Source: Hetaerina americana (lineage: Eukaryota; Arthropoda; Insecta; Odonata; Calopterygidae). Taken from it: 64,000 bases of DNA. The DNA is taken from NCBI GenBank assembly GCA_022747635.1, contig JAKTNV010000023.1, positions 5,595,848-5,659,847 on the forward strand, in the 5' to 3' direction. The notes under the pieces were generated by a model. It was given only the letters and a program-made list of their open reading frames with translations. It did no database searches and was not told the DNA's origin. Positions 1 to 11,430 of this stretch are shown here, piece after piece. Position 1 is the first letter of the stretch. Every line of letters starts with the position of its first letter. A program made the translations under genes and the position numbers.

Positions 1-119
1 ACAGGATTCATGCAAAATCCCTTCAATTTTTGATGGATGCAAATACATAAGCTATTATCAAGCAAAAAATTACATCTTAAGATACAGTAAAAAATGTATC
101 CAATAACGTGCGAGCTAGT

Positions 120-330
120 ATTTGAAAAGTAAGTAGGCGAAACTCCACTACCACATGGACATGCAACATACAACGGTTTCCTCCCAAAGAACTCGGGTAG
201 GGAATGGGACCCAAAGGGTAGCGTGAGGGTCCCTCAACCAAGACAGGCGACAGATGCAACTGGAAACTCAAAAGCAGAAAAGGCAGAGCAAGTACTACTA
301 TAAAGAATTTGCGTAAATAATCAACAGGGT
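120..330. repeat. Dispersed repeat X, partial copy
   Basis: This stretch aligns by eye, in the same orientation, with 44975-45130. Shared blocks include 'actaccaca', 'gtagggaatg' and 'cgacccaa'-like strings. It contains no credible open frame. It is probably a fragment of the dispersed element whose longer copy lies at 44719-45290. The first 120 bases and 330-500 are AT-rich and show nothing recognisable. Confidence 0.5.
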
Positions 331-499
331 GTAATAATTATGGGAATGACCCTAGTTGAACAAGAAGTTTCTAAATATTCTGAAGATAAGAGTTTAAAAG
401 AAAAAAATTCGGTACCAGAAGTGGAACCGTATTTTGCGGACTGTATTAAAGTAAGTCTAACTTATTAAGTCATAAAAATAAAAAAATCGGGTCTATTCC

Positions 500-3235
500 A
501 GTAATGATTGCAACGAAGTTTGTTCAAAGATTGTGTATGTTTGTACATACAATACCATACCCCCCTCATCCACCTTTCCTGCCTTCGTTGGATTTTTCCC
601 AAACAAACCCCTCTCTTCGCCCTCCATATTAAGTTCTTCCTTGTTTGTTTTCTTATCTGTCTATTTCACCTTCTCCATTCTTCTCCACACCCACATTTCA
701 AAAGCCTCCAGTCTATGTCTCCTCCTGCTTCAATGACCACGTTTCCGCGCCGTACATAGCTACGCTCCATATCAAAGTTTTTACGAGTCTTTTCTTAACA
801 TTCTTGCTCAACGTCCAAGTCATTAACTCCCTCCTCTTTGCGAAAGCCTCTTTGCTCAGCGCAATTCTTCTCCTTACGTCCCTACTACTTTGACCGTGCT
901 GGTCCAAAACACTACCGAGATACGTAACTGTTTTACCTGCTCTAGTTTTTGCCCTCCTACTTTAATGTTTATCGTAGCATTTTTCTTTCTAGAAAATCGC
1001 ATAACCTTTGTTTTATTAATATTGATTATCATCCAATACCTGTCACACTGTATTTCCAATTCCCTCAGGAACGCCTGCAACCCCTTGGCTGACTAACAAA
1101 CTAAAGCTTGGTCATCAGCAAACCTAACTGATTTTACGAATTCCCCGCCCACTTTCATTCCTACCTCCAGTTCTTCCCTTGCCTCTTTAATCATTTCCTC
1201 TGCATACAGGTTGAACAGCAACGGTGATTATAGGCAACCATGTCTTACACCTCTTCCTAACTTTGCCCCTCCATACTCCCCAGCCGCACCTGAGCAGTCG
1301 GAGACATTTTCAGGTTGTGGATTAGCCTCCTTTCCCTCCATTCTATTCCTATTTTCTAAAATATACTCATTAGTTTTTCCCAATTCACTCTGTCAAACGC
1401 TTTTCGAAATCTACGAAACAGGCAAATACATCCTGGTTGTATTATTTATTCCTCTGGATTAATAATCTAATTACTGCAATGGCATCACGCGTACCTCTTC
1501 CCTTCCTAAACCCAAACTGATCATCCCCTAAGTAATCGTTTGCCCTACTCTCTACCCTTCTTTTTGTGATCCTGAGAACTACTTTTGCTGCGTGGAATAT
1601 CAAACTTATTGTCCTGTAGCCCTCACATGACGTGGCCTTTACCTTTTTCGGAATAGGAACTAAAATTGATTTCACAAAATCTTCCGGCCAGATTCCTATC
1701 TCATAAATACTACGGATCAGCCCATATAGCCTCTTCCTCCCACGTTTTCCTAGACATTTCAATAGTTCAACGGGAATTTTATCCACCCCCTCGGCTTTAT
1801 TTAGTTTCATTTCCCTTAATGCCCTTTCTATCTCATTGTCTAGTATGCCTGGACCTAAGCTATCTTCCTCTACGTGATATTCATTTTCAATGTCTAACTT
1901 TGTTGGTCGAAGTTCTTTCCAATGCAGTTCTTCTAAATACTCCTTCCAACTCTCTTGGATCTTTCCTATGTCAACTATTACCTTTCCCGCCTTATGTGTA
2001 ACTGTTAGAATAGATCTCCGCTTCTTACTTCCCGATAAAGCTTTAACTTTGCTGTACAGCGCACCGGTTTCACCCTTCCTCTGGAGACTTTCAACATCCT
2101 CGCACTGCGTCTTCCACCATGCTTCTATAGCTTTATTTGTTACCCGCCTCAATTAATTGTTTAATTCTTTTTGTGTTATTTTGCCTAACTCTGTGTTTAC
2201 AGTCTTCCATTTTCTACGCTCATCATCCGTGTAATCACCTCATCCTTGGTTTCTCCCCGCGGTCATTCCTCGTGCCTAAACCGTAGTCCCCGGCCTCATC
2301 ACCATCTCCTCCTTCGCCTACCGTCTTATTCTAATCCCCCATCACTATCAAATGTTTCCCTGCGGGAACACACGCGATTATGTCGTCAAACGGATTATAT
2401 ATCCTCTCGACCTCTTCTTCCTTATGGTTGCACGGTGGTATGTAAACCTGAATAATAACTAAGCTTGTCGGTTCCGCTTTTATCTCTACTAATAATAACC
2501 TATCCGTTACCTGCTCTATGTTGACTACGCTTCTTCATACCTCTTCATTTAATACTATAGCAACCCCTCGTTGCCTCTCGTCCCCGCCGCTCTATATTAT
2601 TTTATAGTTATCACTCCAGTAATCCCCGCTATCCTTGCATCTCACCTCGAATAGACCTAAAATATCTAAATTTCCCCTTTCCATCTCTCGCTTAACATTC
2701 TACAATTTCTCTGTCCTCATTATTGCCCTTACATTAAACGTTCCTATTCTAACTAATTTGGTCTTCTTCTCCTGCGCCTTCTGTCCTGCTGCTGTCGGTT
2801 TTCCATTGCAAGGGTTTCGTGTGATGACGACCGCGGAAGCCTTACCTCCCCCGCTGCCGGTACGACACACGGCCGATCGGGCCGAGCCCCGTAGTTGCCT
2901 GGTCTCAAAATCTCTGTATTTTCCATCATATTTATCTTGGGTATGATAATTGAGGTGGTTTCTCATTGCCTTCCTCAATAGTGTTTTTAACGTGACACCA
3001 TCACTTACTGGCCGCCCCACTGGGGTCAGATTCCATTGCAGCCGCCTCACTGAGGAACAGACCCTGCGTGGACTACCTTTCGTCTATCACCTAACGTTCA
3101 AACTATCTGGCATGGGTGACCCTACCAGTAGCAATTATTATTACTCCCGCCAGGACAGCTCTAGGGGTCATCGGAACGCACAAGCCCTTCCACCAGGTCA
3201 AGGTTGTAGTCCGGGGAGGGAGAAATACGCACATA
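500..3235 (-). mobile_element. Decayed RTE-type non-LTR retrotransposon (LINE)
   Basis: Read on the minus strand, this is a nearly complete but broken LINE. The order is: 5' leader (about 3235-3050); start of an apurinic-type endonuclease with the motif GTFNVRA (near 2720-2750); a poorly preserved endonuclease middle (2700-2160); reverse transcriptase (2152-1080); and the C-terminal tail that ends most RTE-like ORFs, with 'MYGAETWSL' (near 730) and 'LEAFEMWVWRRMEK' (near 640-690). Several frameshifts and stops separate the parts, so it cannot encode a working protein. Known proteins of this type nick target DNA and copy their RNA at the nick. The left end of the element fades out near 500. 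On the right it abuts a TA microsatellite. The RTE assignment rests on the conserved C-terminal motifs; a different LINE clade is possible. Confidence 0.85.
1442..2152 (-). pseudogene. LINE reverse transcriptase, N-terminal and palm part
   Basis: This is the longest open stretch of the 0.5-3.2 kb LINE, 236 codons. Visible reverse-transcriptase motifs are 'LREMKLNKAEGVDKIPVELL' (N-terminal RT block, normally NKAxGxDxIPxE), 'LVPIPKK', 'CEGYRTISLI' and 'DQFGFRKGRGTRDAIAVIR'. The catalytic F-A-D-D block lies just outside this ORF, at about 1095-1125, in another frame ('RFADDQAL'). A frameshift therefore splits the domain and it is non-functional. The same family is present as a second fragment at 27600-28090. 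Confidence 0.85.

Positions 3236-3238
<3 letters not shown>

Positions 3239-3301
<63 letters not shown>
3239..3301. repeat. (TA)n microsatellite
   Basis: An almost uninterrupted TA dinucleotide run of about 60 bases. It marks the left limit of the segmental duplication: similarity to copy B starts immediately to its right, and the matching run in copy B is 45722-45774. Confidence 0.97.
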
Positions 3302-3304
<3 letters not shown>

Positions 3305-3407
3305 ATACATTTATAAAACGTTTTAATTAATTTTATTTTACAGTTACATTGCAAATAGGGGATTTTCCTGGTGGCAACGGTCAAATTTGGTCATTTACAA
3401 CGAGAAT

Positions 3408-3410
<3 letters not shown>

Positions 3411-3476
<66 letters not shown>
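3411..3476. repeat. (TA)n microsatellite
   Basis: A second pure TA run, about 66 bases, in copy A only. At the matching place copy B has a short 'acatatatacaca' sequence, so the run expanded after the duplication or shrank in B. Confidence 0.97.
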
Positions 3477-3481
<5 letters not shown>

Positions 3482-3609
3482 AATGATATAAGAACACATA
3501 AAAAGAAAACTCACACGTTATTTCTCAATAATTTCGACGGATTTTAGCTCCATATTCTTCAGAAGAATCACTAATTCTGAGGAATACCACTGTTTTGTCT
3601 GAGGAAGAC

Positions 3610-6015
3610 GGAACTGATTACCGTAGACACTATTAAGAAATGACGTGCGAGTGTTCTTTATATGTGGTCTTACGTTGTTTGTTGCTATTACAAAGTTTTT
3701 TATTCAACACTCCCGTGTTACTTCGACGAAATATCAAATATGTATGTTTGTATTCTCTCAGGCGACCATGGAGGAACAAATTTTGCCATTAGCTGCACAA
3801 ATTATGTATTTATATTATGTATGGGTATATGCGTATGTGTATGTTTGTGTACCTGTGGGTGCCTGTCTGTGTCTACGTGTGTGTTCTTGTGTGTGGCCTG
3901 TTTCAGGACGAAAAACAAACACGCATCGTCTAAAGGGACCTGCAAAATGTCTTTCTCTCAGGCGACCATGGAGGAACAAATTTTGGCATTAGCTGCGCAA
4001 ATTACGAAGTTATCCCAGACCTTAGCTAATTTACAACAAGCCATTCCAGCGACTCAACCCCCAGTAGTAGCTACCGTACTGCCCAGCGACCAGCCACCAC
4101 ACCGGGCCTTGATACCCGGCAAGACTCGGAGGGACTCCAGCTACTTACTTTGATGAGGAATAATTTATCATCGCCGCGCCTTAAGCCACGTGGCATCCAG
4201 GAGGCAGAATTCATTCTTCATGTATATGCAGAGTAGAAACACCTATCAACTCCCCTACAAAGCTTCGTTTACAACAGGCCAAGGCTTCGGCTGACTGTGG
4301 CTACATACGGATGGCCAGATGCCCTCCGATCGACACCAACAGTACCGGCCTAAACCCTTCGACTGCTTTGGGATACCAGCCGCCACTTCAGCGACAATCA
4401 GAGCAACGCCCAGCACAGCCCTTTCGACAAAACCTTGGCAGGGGCGGGGATCCTCAATGGGACCGCGGCAGTAGTCTCTCTGAAGGCCCCACCTCGGCCA
4501 AATCGCTGAGCATGCCTTTCCGTGTCTGAGGAAGGCACGCTCCGGTGGTGCGACTCGGAAGTCGGAATCATCGTTCCGAGGCGCATCAAGAGCGCATTCA
4601 AGTGTTTTCTCATTCCTGAGGCCATTGGTGGTGCGCGCCCTATTTACTACCTGCCCCCATGGACTAAATTCCAGTTCCAAAGTTCCAATTCCAAAGTTCT
4701 TTTTAATGGTCCCAGAAAGAGCCATTTCCATCATTCCGGAAAACGCAAATTTAGAAAAAGTACACCTTATAATTTCGTTTTGACGAATCCAAGTTTAAGT
4801 GCAACATTGGAAATTTTATGGTTTTCCCTATCGAGAAATTACGTATGCATTTACCCGAGTACCAATGGGATATTCACTGTCCCCCGCCATCTTACAAAGA
4901 TAGGCATAAGATATTACAACCTTTGTCTCTAACAAATTCAGTCTCAAGATCATATACTATTTAGATGACTGGCATATGTAACATTTTGCACATATTCCAT
5001 CATTGAATATTTAGACAAGGAATTCGGTGGGAAATTAACAATCGGAAATCAGTAACTATCTTGACTCACAGCCTTAAATGCAGAGGTGTGTCAACTGATG
5101 CAAAGACACGCTCGGTGCAACTGACTCCAGCTTCCAGAAAAAGAGTGCGTACTGTGATCCCCTTAATACCACGTTTAAGAGCGGGTAATGTCTCACAAGC
5201 CGCTGGCTTTCTCGTGCGAGTGTGCTGGATCTTGCGTTTACCCAGCTTCCTTTTTCACAAGAGTCTCGGCGAGATACCACCTGGTGGATGCATTTGCTAG
5301 AGAGTGAAATATACAACCGTGAAATGTCATTACCCCGTGTCAAAGAAGCCCAAATTGTGTGCTCCACGCCAGTGTATTGTCGCCATTGAAGAGTGGGAGC
5401 TGTCGCAGTCTTCCCGATCCCGGAACCCAGCTCAATCAACGCCGGCGAGTGCTTCGCGGCTCTCAAAGACCTGAAGATGACCTTCGACCTGCTCCGCCAT
5501 TTGAAATGAACTGATGTGCTAATGAATATGTTCATAGACAATACCGCTGCTCTGTACTCCTGGAAAAGGGGCACAGATGTAATATTTCTTGTAAACCCTA
5601 TAATAATACCGAAGTTCCCGTCATTTATAATAAAATAAGGCCGGTCACACCACGTGACCTGGTCCCTGATCCCCACTGCCACCATTCCTACCGACGGGTC
5701 CTCACTGGCCATGCATCCCCCCTAGACATATGTCCCCCTGAAGTTTCCCGTGCCTCCCCCCTGCTTCTGGCCACGGATTCCCGATGCTCATCTGCGTGTC
5801 CAAAACCAACGAGCTGACTCCGCCCGCAATTTATACCCTGCCGACGCAATATGGCGACGCGGGTTGGTTTTTTCTGCGCGTGTTTTTGTCTGCCTCTGTG
5901 TCACTTTGTATGCGAGTGTGTTTCTGATAGTGTTTGGGTTTATTTGTGTAAATATGTGTTTGAGGTTTTCTAATGGACTGCTTAGGGGAAATGGTTTAAG
6001 CACTGATAGACCGTA
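3610..6015 (+). mobile_element. DIRS-like retroelement, copy A (decayed)
   Basis: Broken plus-strand retroelement. A GT-rich leader is followed by a gag-like ORF starting at 3947 (MSFSQATMEEQILALAAQ, rich in Q, A and P). A reverse transcriptase follows, with a block that reads 'FLIP' then 'GGARPIYYLPPWTKF' at 4600-4670, and the catalytic motif YLDDW encoded at about 4960-4975. After that comes an RNase H-like part with 'GECFAALKDLKMT' and 'FIDNTAALYSWKRG' around 5440-5560. Many stops and frameshifts interrupt it. The YLDDW box and the RT-RNase H order fit DIRS-order elements; no tyrosine recombinase is visible, so the family is uncertain (Gypsy-related is the alternative). A 55-bp piece of the gag start is repeated at 3753-3807. 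Confidence 0.65.
3753..3807 (+). repeat. Displaced copy of the gag ORF start
   Basis: These 55 bases repeat 3953-4007 with about three mismatches, exactly 200 bases upstream. They are inserted into the GT-rich leader. Copy B has TA-rich sequence here instead, so the insertion is specific to copy A. Confidence 0.9.
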
Positions 6016-6084
6016 AATAGTAGACCGATTACAATGTTACTACATCATCATCTGGTGACCTGATGAGGTGACCTAAAAAAGTAT

Positions 6085-6270
6085 AATAAATCGCATATCA
6101 ATTGAATATTTGGACATGAGAAAGCTGTCTGCAAGAGGGGTGTGCGTTTGCTCACACTCGAGCCAAACCAGTGTCTTACAAATGTTTCAGTTGTGTTGGT
6201 TCCCTCAACCCTACCGCCATAAAACCGTTGCGGTGGATGTCGGGCTACTTGGTTGGTATAAAAAGTATCG
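6085..6270 (+). mobile_element. Mariner transposase fragment, copy A
   Basis: One frame reads '..RISIEYLDMRKLSARGVCV', which matches the mariner block at the end of the helix-turn-helix region (usually HxxLHMRKLxARWVPRLL). It continues to a degraded 'VAVDVGLLGW' where an active mariner has the first catalytic Asp (TVDETW). Only this piece survives in copy A. Copy B preserves more of the same element upstream (48930-49290). Non-functional. Confidence 0.6.
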
Positions 6271-6639
6271 GGAAAATGTCGGTAAAAATATTTATTTCAG
6301 ATACTGCTATGATTCCTCGCAATTCTTCAAAGTATATATCATAAGCGTAGGAACACTTTCGCCAGCAGCTTTTCCACGATTCGAAAGTTCCCTGGCAAGC
6401 GGATTCCGGAACGTTCCTAAGGGTACGGGGGGTGAAGGTGCTTGAAAGTTTTTTTGATGGCACTTAGGGTCCCGTGATGGTTCCCTTCGAGGGAGGATGT
6501 CACTGGAAACTGGATAGCCGAGACCGTAAACTTGATTGGAACAAGGTTGAGAAGGGGGCGTGGGAAGAAAACAAAGTTACAAGTTAGGGGTGGGACATGG
6601 TGCACACACTAGGTCACTTGGGTGTGTTTAAGAAACAGC

Positions 6640-7010
6640 GAATCCCGTATGCCTGAATCACACACCAAAAGACAAAATAAATAATAAAAATTAAAAGAAA
6701 AACTTGCAACCACTCGATAACTAGTGTGTCAGTAGCAACAGCACTCCCGTAAATCGCAACTACTCACACACGCAGGGTTTACAAGCAGCCCTCCTGTCAG
6801 TGACCCGCCAATCACTCAATTGACTCTATATTGTAATAAAACAGATGCACGCACGCTGTCGCTTATTCACACAATCACTCAGGTGTGGTTTTTAAAACAG
6901 TGACCTTTGCGATTCACAAGTACTCACTCTTTCAGGGTTTACCATGATTCCTCCTATGTCAGGGACCCGTCAATCACACAAACAGAAAATAAGAAAGTAG
7001 GTTTCGCGGA
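6640..7010. repeat. Minisatellite-like block, about 150-bp units (copy A)
   Basis: Two diverged tandem units each contain 'cagggtttac', a 'cctcctatgtcag' core and 'gacccgtcaatcac' (near 6770-6825 and 6935-6978). Copy B holds three direct units and one inverted unit at the matching place (49778-50230). No coding potential is evident. Confidence 0.6.
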
Positions 7011-7199
7011 AGGATAAGTGCCTAGAGAATACCTGACATCAGGTATTTCGCATGCCAAGCAGGCATACTATTCGGAGGGGAATGCATATTCCGTTAGGGG
7101 GGTTAGGAGGAATGTGTCATTGGGAAGAGGAAGAGGGGGGGAATATAAACTCGTGATTGGACGACTGAGAGGGGGTGGGGAGATTAGACAGTCCAAGGG

Positions 7200-8570
7200 G
7201 AGTATTGTAGGTTCAGAGAGGGGGGTGTGGGGGGAAGAAAACAGCGAACTGTAATCGTGGATAAGGGGGAGCGAAAGTTTTGGCGGTTGGTTTTCTACTA
7301 AGTGGAGGGGGAAGAAAGGGGGGTGCCTCTCTATTTAAAACGACAATTGAAAGGGTTCCAAAGTTTGGTGGGGGGCGTATGGCATGGTTAGTGGAGAGGG
7401 GAGGAATAATTGGAGGTTGGAAGAGGAGTTTGTGAGTTAACTGCGTCATCAGAGAAAAAAGGCAAGATGCAATTGGTCCTTGGTCTCCGTTCATTATATT
7501 TGTACGGCTCTTTTTTATTTGGATGCAATGATAATATTTTGTCATGTAGTCTGGGGCATTTGTAGGGAGTTTGATGTCGTTAATTGTGATGTTATGTCCT
7601 TCAGAGAGGTTGTGTTGGGCAATGGAGGATTTTTGGAAGTTCCCCCTCCTGATACAAGCGGCATATTCTTCAGAACGTGTGACTAGGTTTCTTCTGTTCT
7701 GTCCTATGTACGAGGAATTGCATTGTGGGCATGAAATTTGGTGTATACTAGATCTGAGAAGGGGTTCCATGGGATCTTTTGGGTTTCAAAGTATTCACTT
7801 TAGTTTCTTATTGGATGAGAACGAGGGATATTTAGTTAGTTATGTTTCTTGAAAATGGTTTCAAACCCTTGGTTGGTTTTTGGTCGGAAGGGAAGTTTAA
7901 TGCATTTCTTTTCATTGGGCTGGGATAGCGTGGTCCTGGTTCTGATAAGTCTTTTCTGTTTATGTTTCTCGAGTATTTTGTCAATAATTTGTTCGGTGTA
8001 GCCGTTAGATATTGCGGTCTTTTTGAAGTTATTAGTTTGGTTCTTTTTGAAAGTCTGCTTTGTTCAAGGGTACATATAGAAGACGGTGTATTGGAGAATG
8101 GAAGGCGGCGTGTTTGTGGGTGTGATGATCCGAGGAAGACTGAAGAATGTAGTTGCCTGTGTGCGTTGGCTTGCGGTAAATATTAAACGAAAGCTGATTA
8201 TTGCTTCTGGTGAGAAGCAGGTCCAAGAAGGGGAGGGACTTGTGATTCTCAACTTCGCAGGTAAGTTTAATGGACGGGTATTGACATTTAAGGTCTTTGA
8301 GGAAGTAGTCATCGGACTAGGTATTTGTGTCAAAAATAGAAAACATAACGTCTACATACCTGTAGTAGGTGTTGGAGAAATATTTAAATTTTTTTTCGGC
8401 ACTTTTGCTCAACATTGAACATAAATAAGTTAGCTAGGAAATGGGAGGGAGAGTTGCCCATGGCATTGCCAAAACTTTGTTTGAATAAGTGGTTGTTGAA
8501 GGTGAAGAAATTTTGGTCCATGATTAAACTCGTTAAAAACCATATATTCATTTTTTTGACTACCAATTAT
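7200..8570 (-). mobile_element. Penelope-like element (RT plus GIY-YIG endonuclease), copy A
   Basis: Decayed minus-strand PLE. Reading from the right: an RT segment with 'NAMGNSPSHFLANLFM' (about 8430-8490), the block that follows the catalytic region in PLE reverse transcriptases. Then an RT finger/thumb segment 'SFNIYRKPTHTGNYI' (8032-8226). Then a GIY-YIG-type endonuclease segment 'CPQCNSSYIGQNRRNLVTRS' ending near 7640 (ORF 7213-7770), whose YIG half is intact but whose GIY half is degraded. The three parts lie in different frames, so the element is dead. The 7200-7450 part is purine-rich on the plus strand. Copy B keeps only the endonuclease half. Confidence 0.85.
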
Positions 8571-8574
8571 TGAT

Positions 8575-8990
8575 GATTTCACTTTTAAGAATAGGAAATA
8601 GCCTGATGGTACTAATTCGGGACTGCTATGGGTTTACTTCGCCTTATACTAAACCTTACTAATCACTTACTACACCTTATAGTAATTACTTACTACGCCT
8701 CATACTAATTAACTTCACGGCCACATGTATTGTTAAAATAGCTAACCTGTTCACTTGCATCAAGAAGAGGAGTCAGTTGTGCAAATAACACATTATATGC
8801 ACAGTTAGCATATTCCTAACATGTAAGTAAGAGAGGCGAAAATATTCATTAAATTGAAAAACAATCACGAGAATGATGTTCGGTGCTTACAACTGGAACG
8901 CTGGTTTCTCGGAGCTAATGATACTGCAAGCCGACATATTCTCATATCCCCTGACACATACCAGAACACAAGACAATCACAGTAAGTGTA
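8575..8990. other. Non-coding, short imperfect tandem repeats
   Basis: About 8640-8710 consists of two imperfect units of roughly 35 bases built from 'actaatcacttactac'. From 8877 a block of about 80 bases matches 51891-51960 in copy B. No gene was seen. Confidence 0.5.
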
Positions 8991-11430
8991 TAGAGAAATC
9001 AATTGGAGGAACCCGTAGGTGATACAAGTTTAATATTCCCTACCTTTAGTAAAACAGGGTGTTCTGTTACGACAGAAAATAAAATTGGACGGAGAAAATT
9101 AAGCCTCGATAATATTTGAAATGGATGAATCCATATTATTAAAATGCATATCTTATTACGATGTGAATACGTAGATAAAAACAGAATTAATAGGTGATAG
9201 GCGACGAGACGCTGGAAAAGAGTCATGAAAGATCCCTTCTTGGATCGCGAACCAAAGAGTTCCTTATCCTTGATTGTATATTTCGGGACTCTCCGAAAAT
9301 ATTTTTCCATCGCCCTTTGTGCTTAGTATATGTTCATTGGAAAGTGTCATACCGTGCAGTAAAGCGAATTTACGGGGCAAATATTGTGGATGTTCTTCAT
9401 TCATTTGTTAAAAGCAGAATATGATCGTTATCGGGCATTTCGGGTACGAGAGAAAAAAATGATATCATCTATTTACATGGCTGTAAATTAAATGAGTTCT
9501 CCGTAGAAAGTGACAGGGAGCACACCCTCAAGTAGAGTTCCTTCGCATCATGATGCCAGTGTACCAAACCAGATATAGAAATGTTACACTTACAATCGGT
9601 TTAAAGCGACTACTGACATCAGGGACTAGTATTCCAAAATTCCAAGTAGGGTGCAGTATTTGCCCAAACGGGATTGGGCATTTTATAAACTATACCGCTG
9701 TGCGGGTGAATTGAGTATCAGGGAAATACGCATACATTAAAATAGTATATCTGTAACTGCCGTCTCTTTGGAGGACCGTTCTCTAATATCATTGAAATAA
9801 AACCTATAATTTACGGTCGTGACTCCTGCTAATGGTCTAAATTTTAACTTGGCCATCCCGACACGCGTCCCCCCCCCCCCCCAGGTGCTAGCGAGGGAGT
9901 CGCAAATATAGCGAAGTATCCGAAGTGGAGACACGCACCGTCCGCTGTCTTTAAGTGTCTCCACCTCATAACACGCAATCAGCCTCCAAAAACGTTCTCC
10001 GAGGAGGTTTATCATCAAGAAGACCATAGCTCTCACCAAGGACGGACTTGACCCATTACCGCCTCCTCCGCCAGTAACTATGAGACCACGTACACTTGCT
10101 ATTCGTTTCGAATCGCGTGGTCTTACTCCTGTTGTGCCGTCAACTTCCCGTTCCCACCTCCCTCTCGCAACCGTTCCCCTTCGTACCTCGTACCTCGTGC
10201 CTCCGCTTTGCCCTTCCAAAGTCCCTTCCCTTGAGGTCCACATCCATTCAACTACATCCGTGCGTCGCTACTACACTCGTAGATATGGTTTGAGGGCCTC
10301 TCCTCCTATTTACCGGTGAATCGGGTAGCATGGTTAGAAGAAGCTTGGGAAAGAGCAAAGTTAATTGTATTACTAATGTTAATTGCCATTTTCGTCACTG
10401 TTATTTCTTCTTTTGAAGATTTTACCAATGATGAAAGCTTAAATGAAGTCATATTACATTTTGAATTACCAAATTATAACTTCTTTGGCCATTTTTAGGG
10501 CCAATTTCAAGGCCAAACCTTTCAGTGGCGACAATATTGCGTGGTGTAGATCTCACAATGGGTGGTGTATTGTTCCCGGTGGAAGGATAATGGGGAGCAT
10601 TAAGTAAAAGATCCATATTTCCGAATAGTTGGACACCATATGAAAGAACATTTCCAAAATATTATTGAAATAGATATTCTCTAGACTAGGGGACATTCAA
10701 AAATTTCTATTGATATTGTTTGGGTGTCGGAAACCATATTTCCTAAGATTTATGTGCATATGTTCGCACGATGCCAACGTGAACTTGCGATGTTTCAGGC
10801 GGATCGGTAGAGTGACTGACGACCCGTTCCCACGGATAACCAATTCCCAGCGAACGAGATCCCTGGCACCCGCCCGCGTATACATAGTCTGAGGGACCAG
10901 GAAGGCCAACCAAAGCAGAGCTACAGGTAGACGAGCAGGAGAGCCCGAGAAGGACGGTTGGCTAAATTGTCGGCCCAAAGAACGTATCGGCAGGCCACAA
11001 GTTGTGACGGTTTCTTTATTGTTTAATATTCCAGGTGCAACGAAATGAATTCGGCGTCAGCAAACAAGAGACCCATTCCGCGATGCAGCGCGGTGAGGAA
11101 GGCCTGGTCGTCAATTTGAATACGCAGGTTTGCAAACTACGGAATCCAAATTCTGAAACGGAGGCAAGAAACTTCATCACATTTATTTAATCCATCCTGA
11201 AAATTAGCCATTTCTTAGTGTAACCAAAGCAGTTCACTGTTAAGTGGCAAGGGATCAAGTAAGGAGCAGATTTTATTATATATACCCCGAACAAAAAAGG
11301 TAGGAATTGGAAGATTCTTTCAATTAAAAAAATACATTAAGTGGGCATTGACCACTTTGCGTGTAGTGCAATGAAAAAAAATCGTAAATATTTGATGATT
11401 TCATTTTGGTGTTGATCATTGATTAAGTCT
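8990..11430. other. Copy A-specific insertion, no gene recognised
   Basis: This 2.4-kb stretch has no partner in copy B, where the flanks are nearly adjacent (51960/52090). It holds a run of 14 C at 9869-9882 and a pyrimidine-rich tract at 10130-10240. The longest frames are short and do not resemble any family I know. It is probably an inserted, decayed element. Confidence 0.5.

Noticed and set aside
3103..3384. Frames through the TA microsatellite (long YIYIYI stretches)
   Set aside because: Artefacts of translating a dinucleotide repeat.
6020..6085. 'cctgatgaggtgacc' as a hammerhead ribozyme core
   Set aside because: No GAAA partner at the right distance and no flanking stems.
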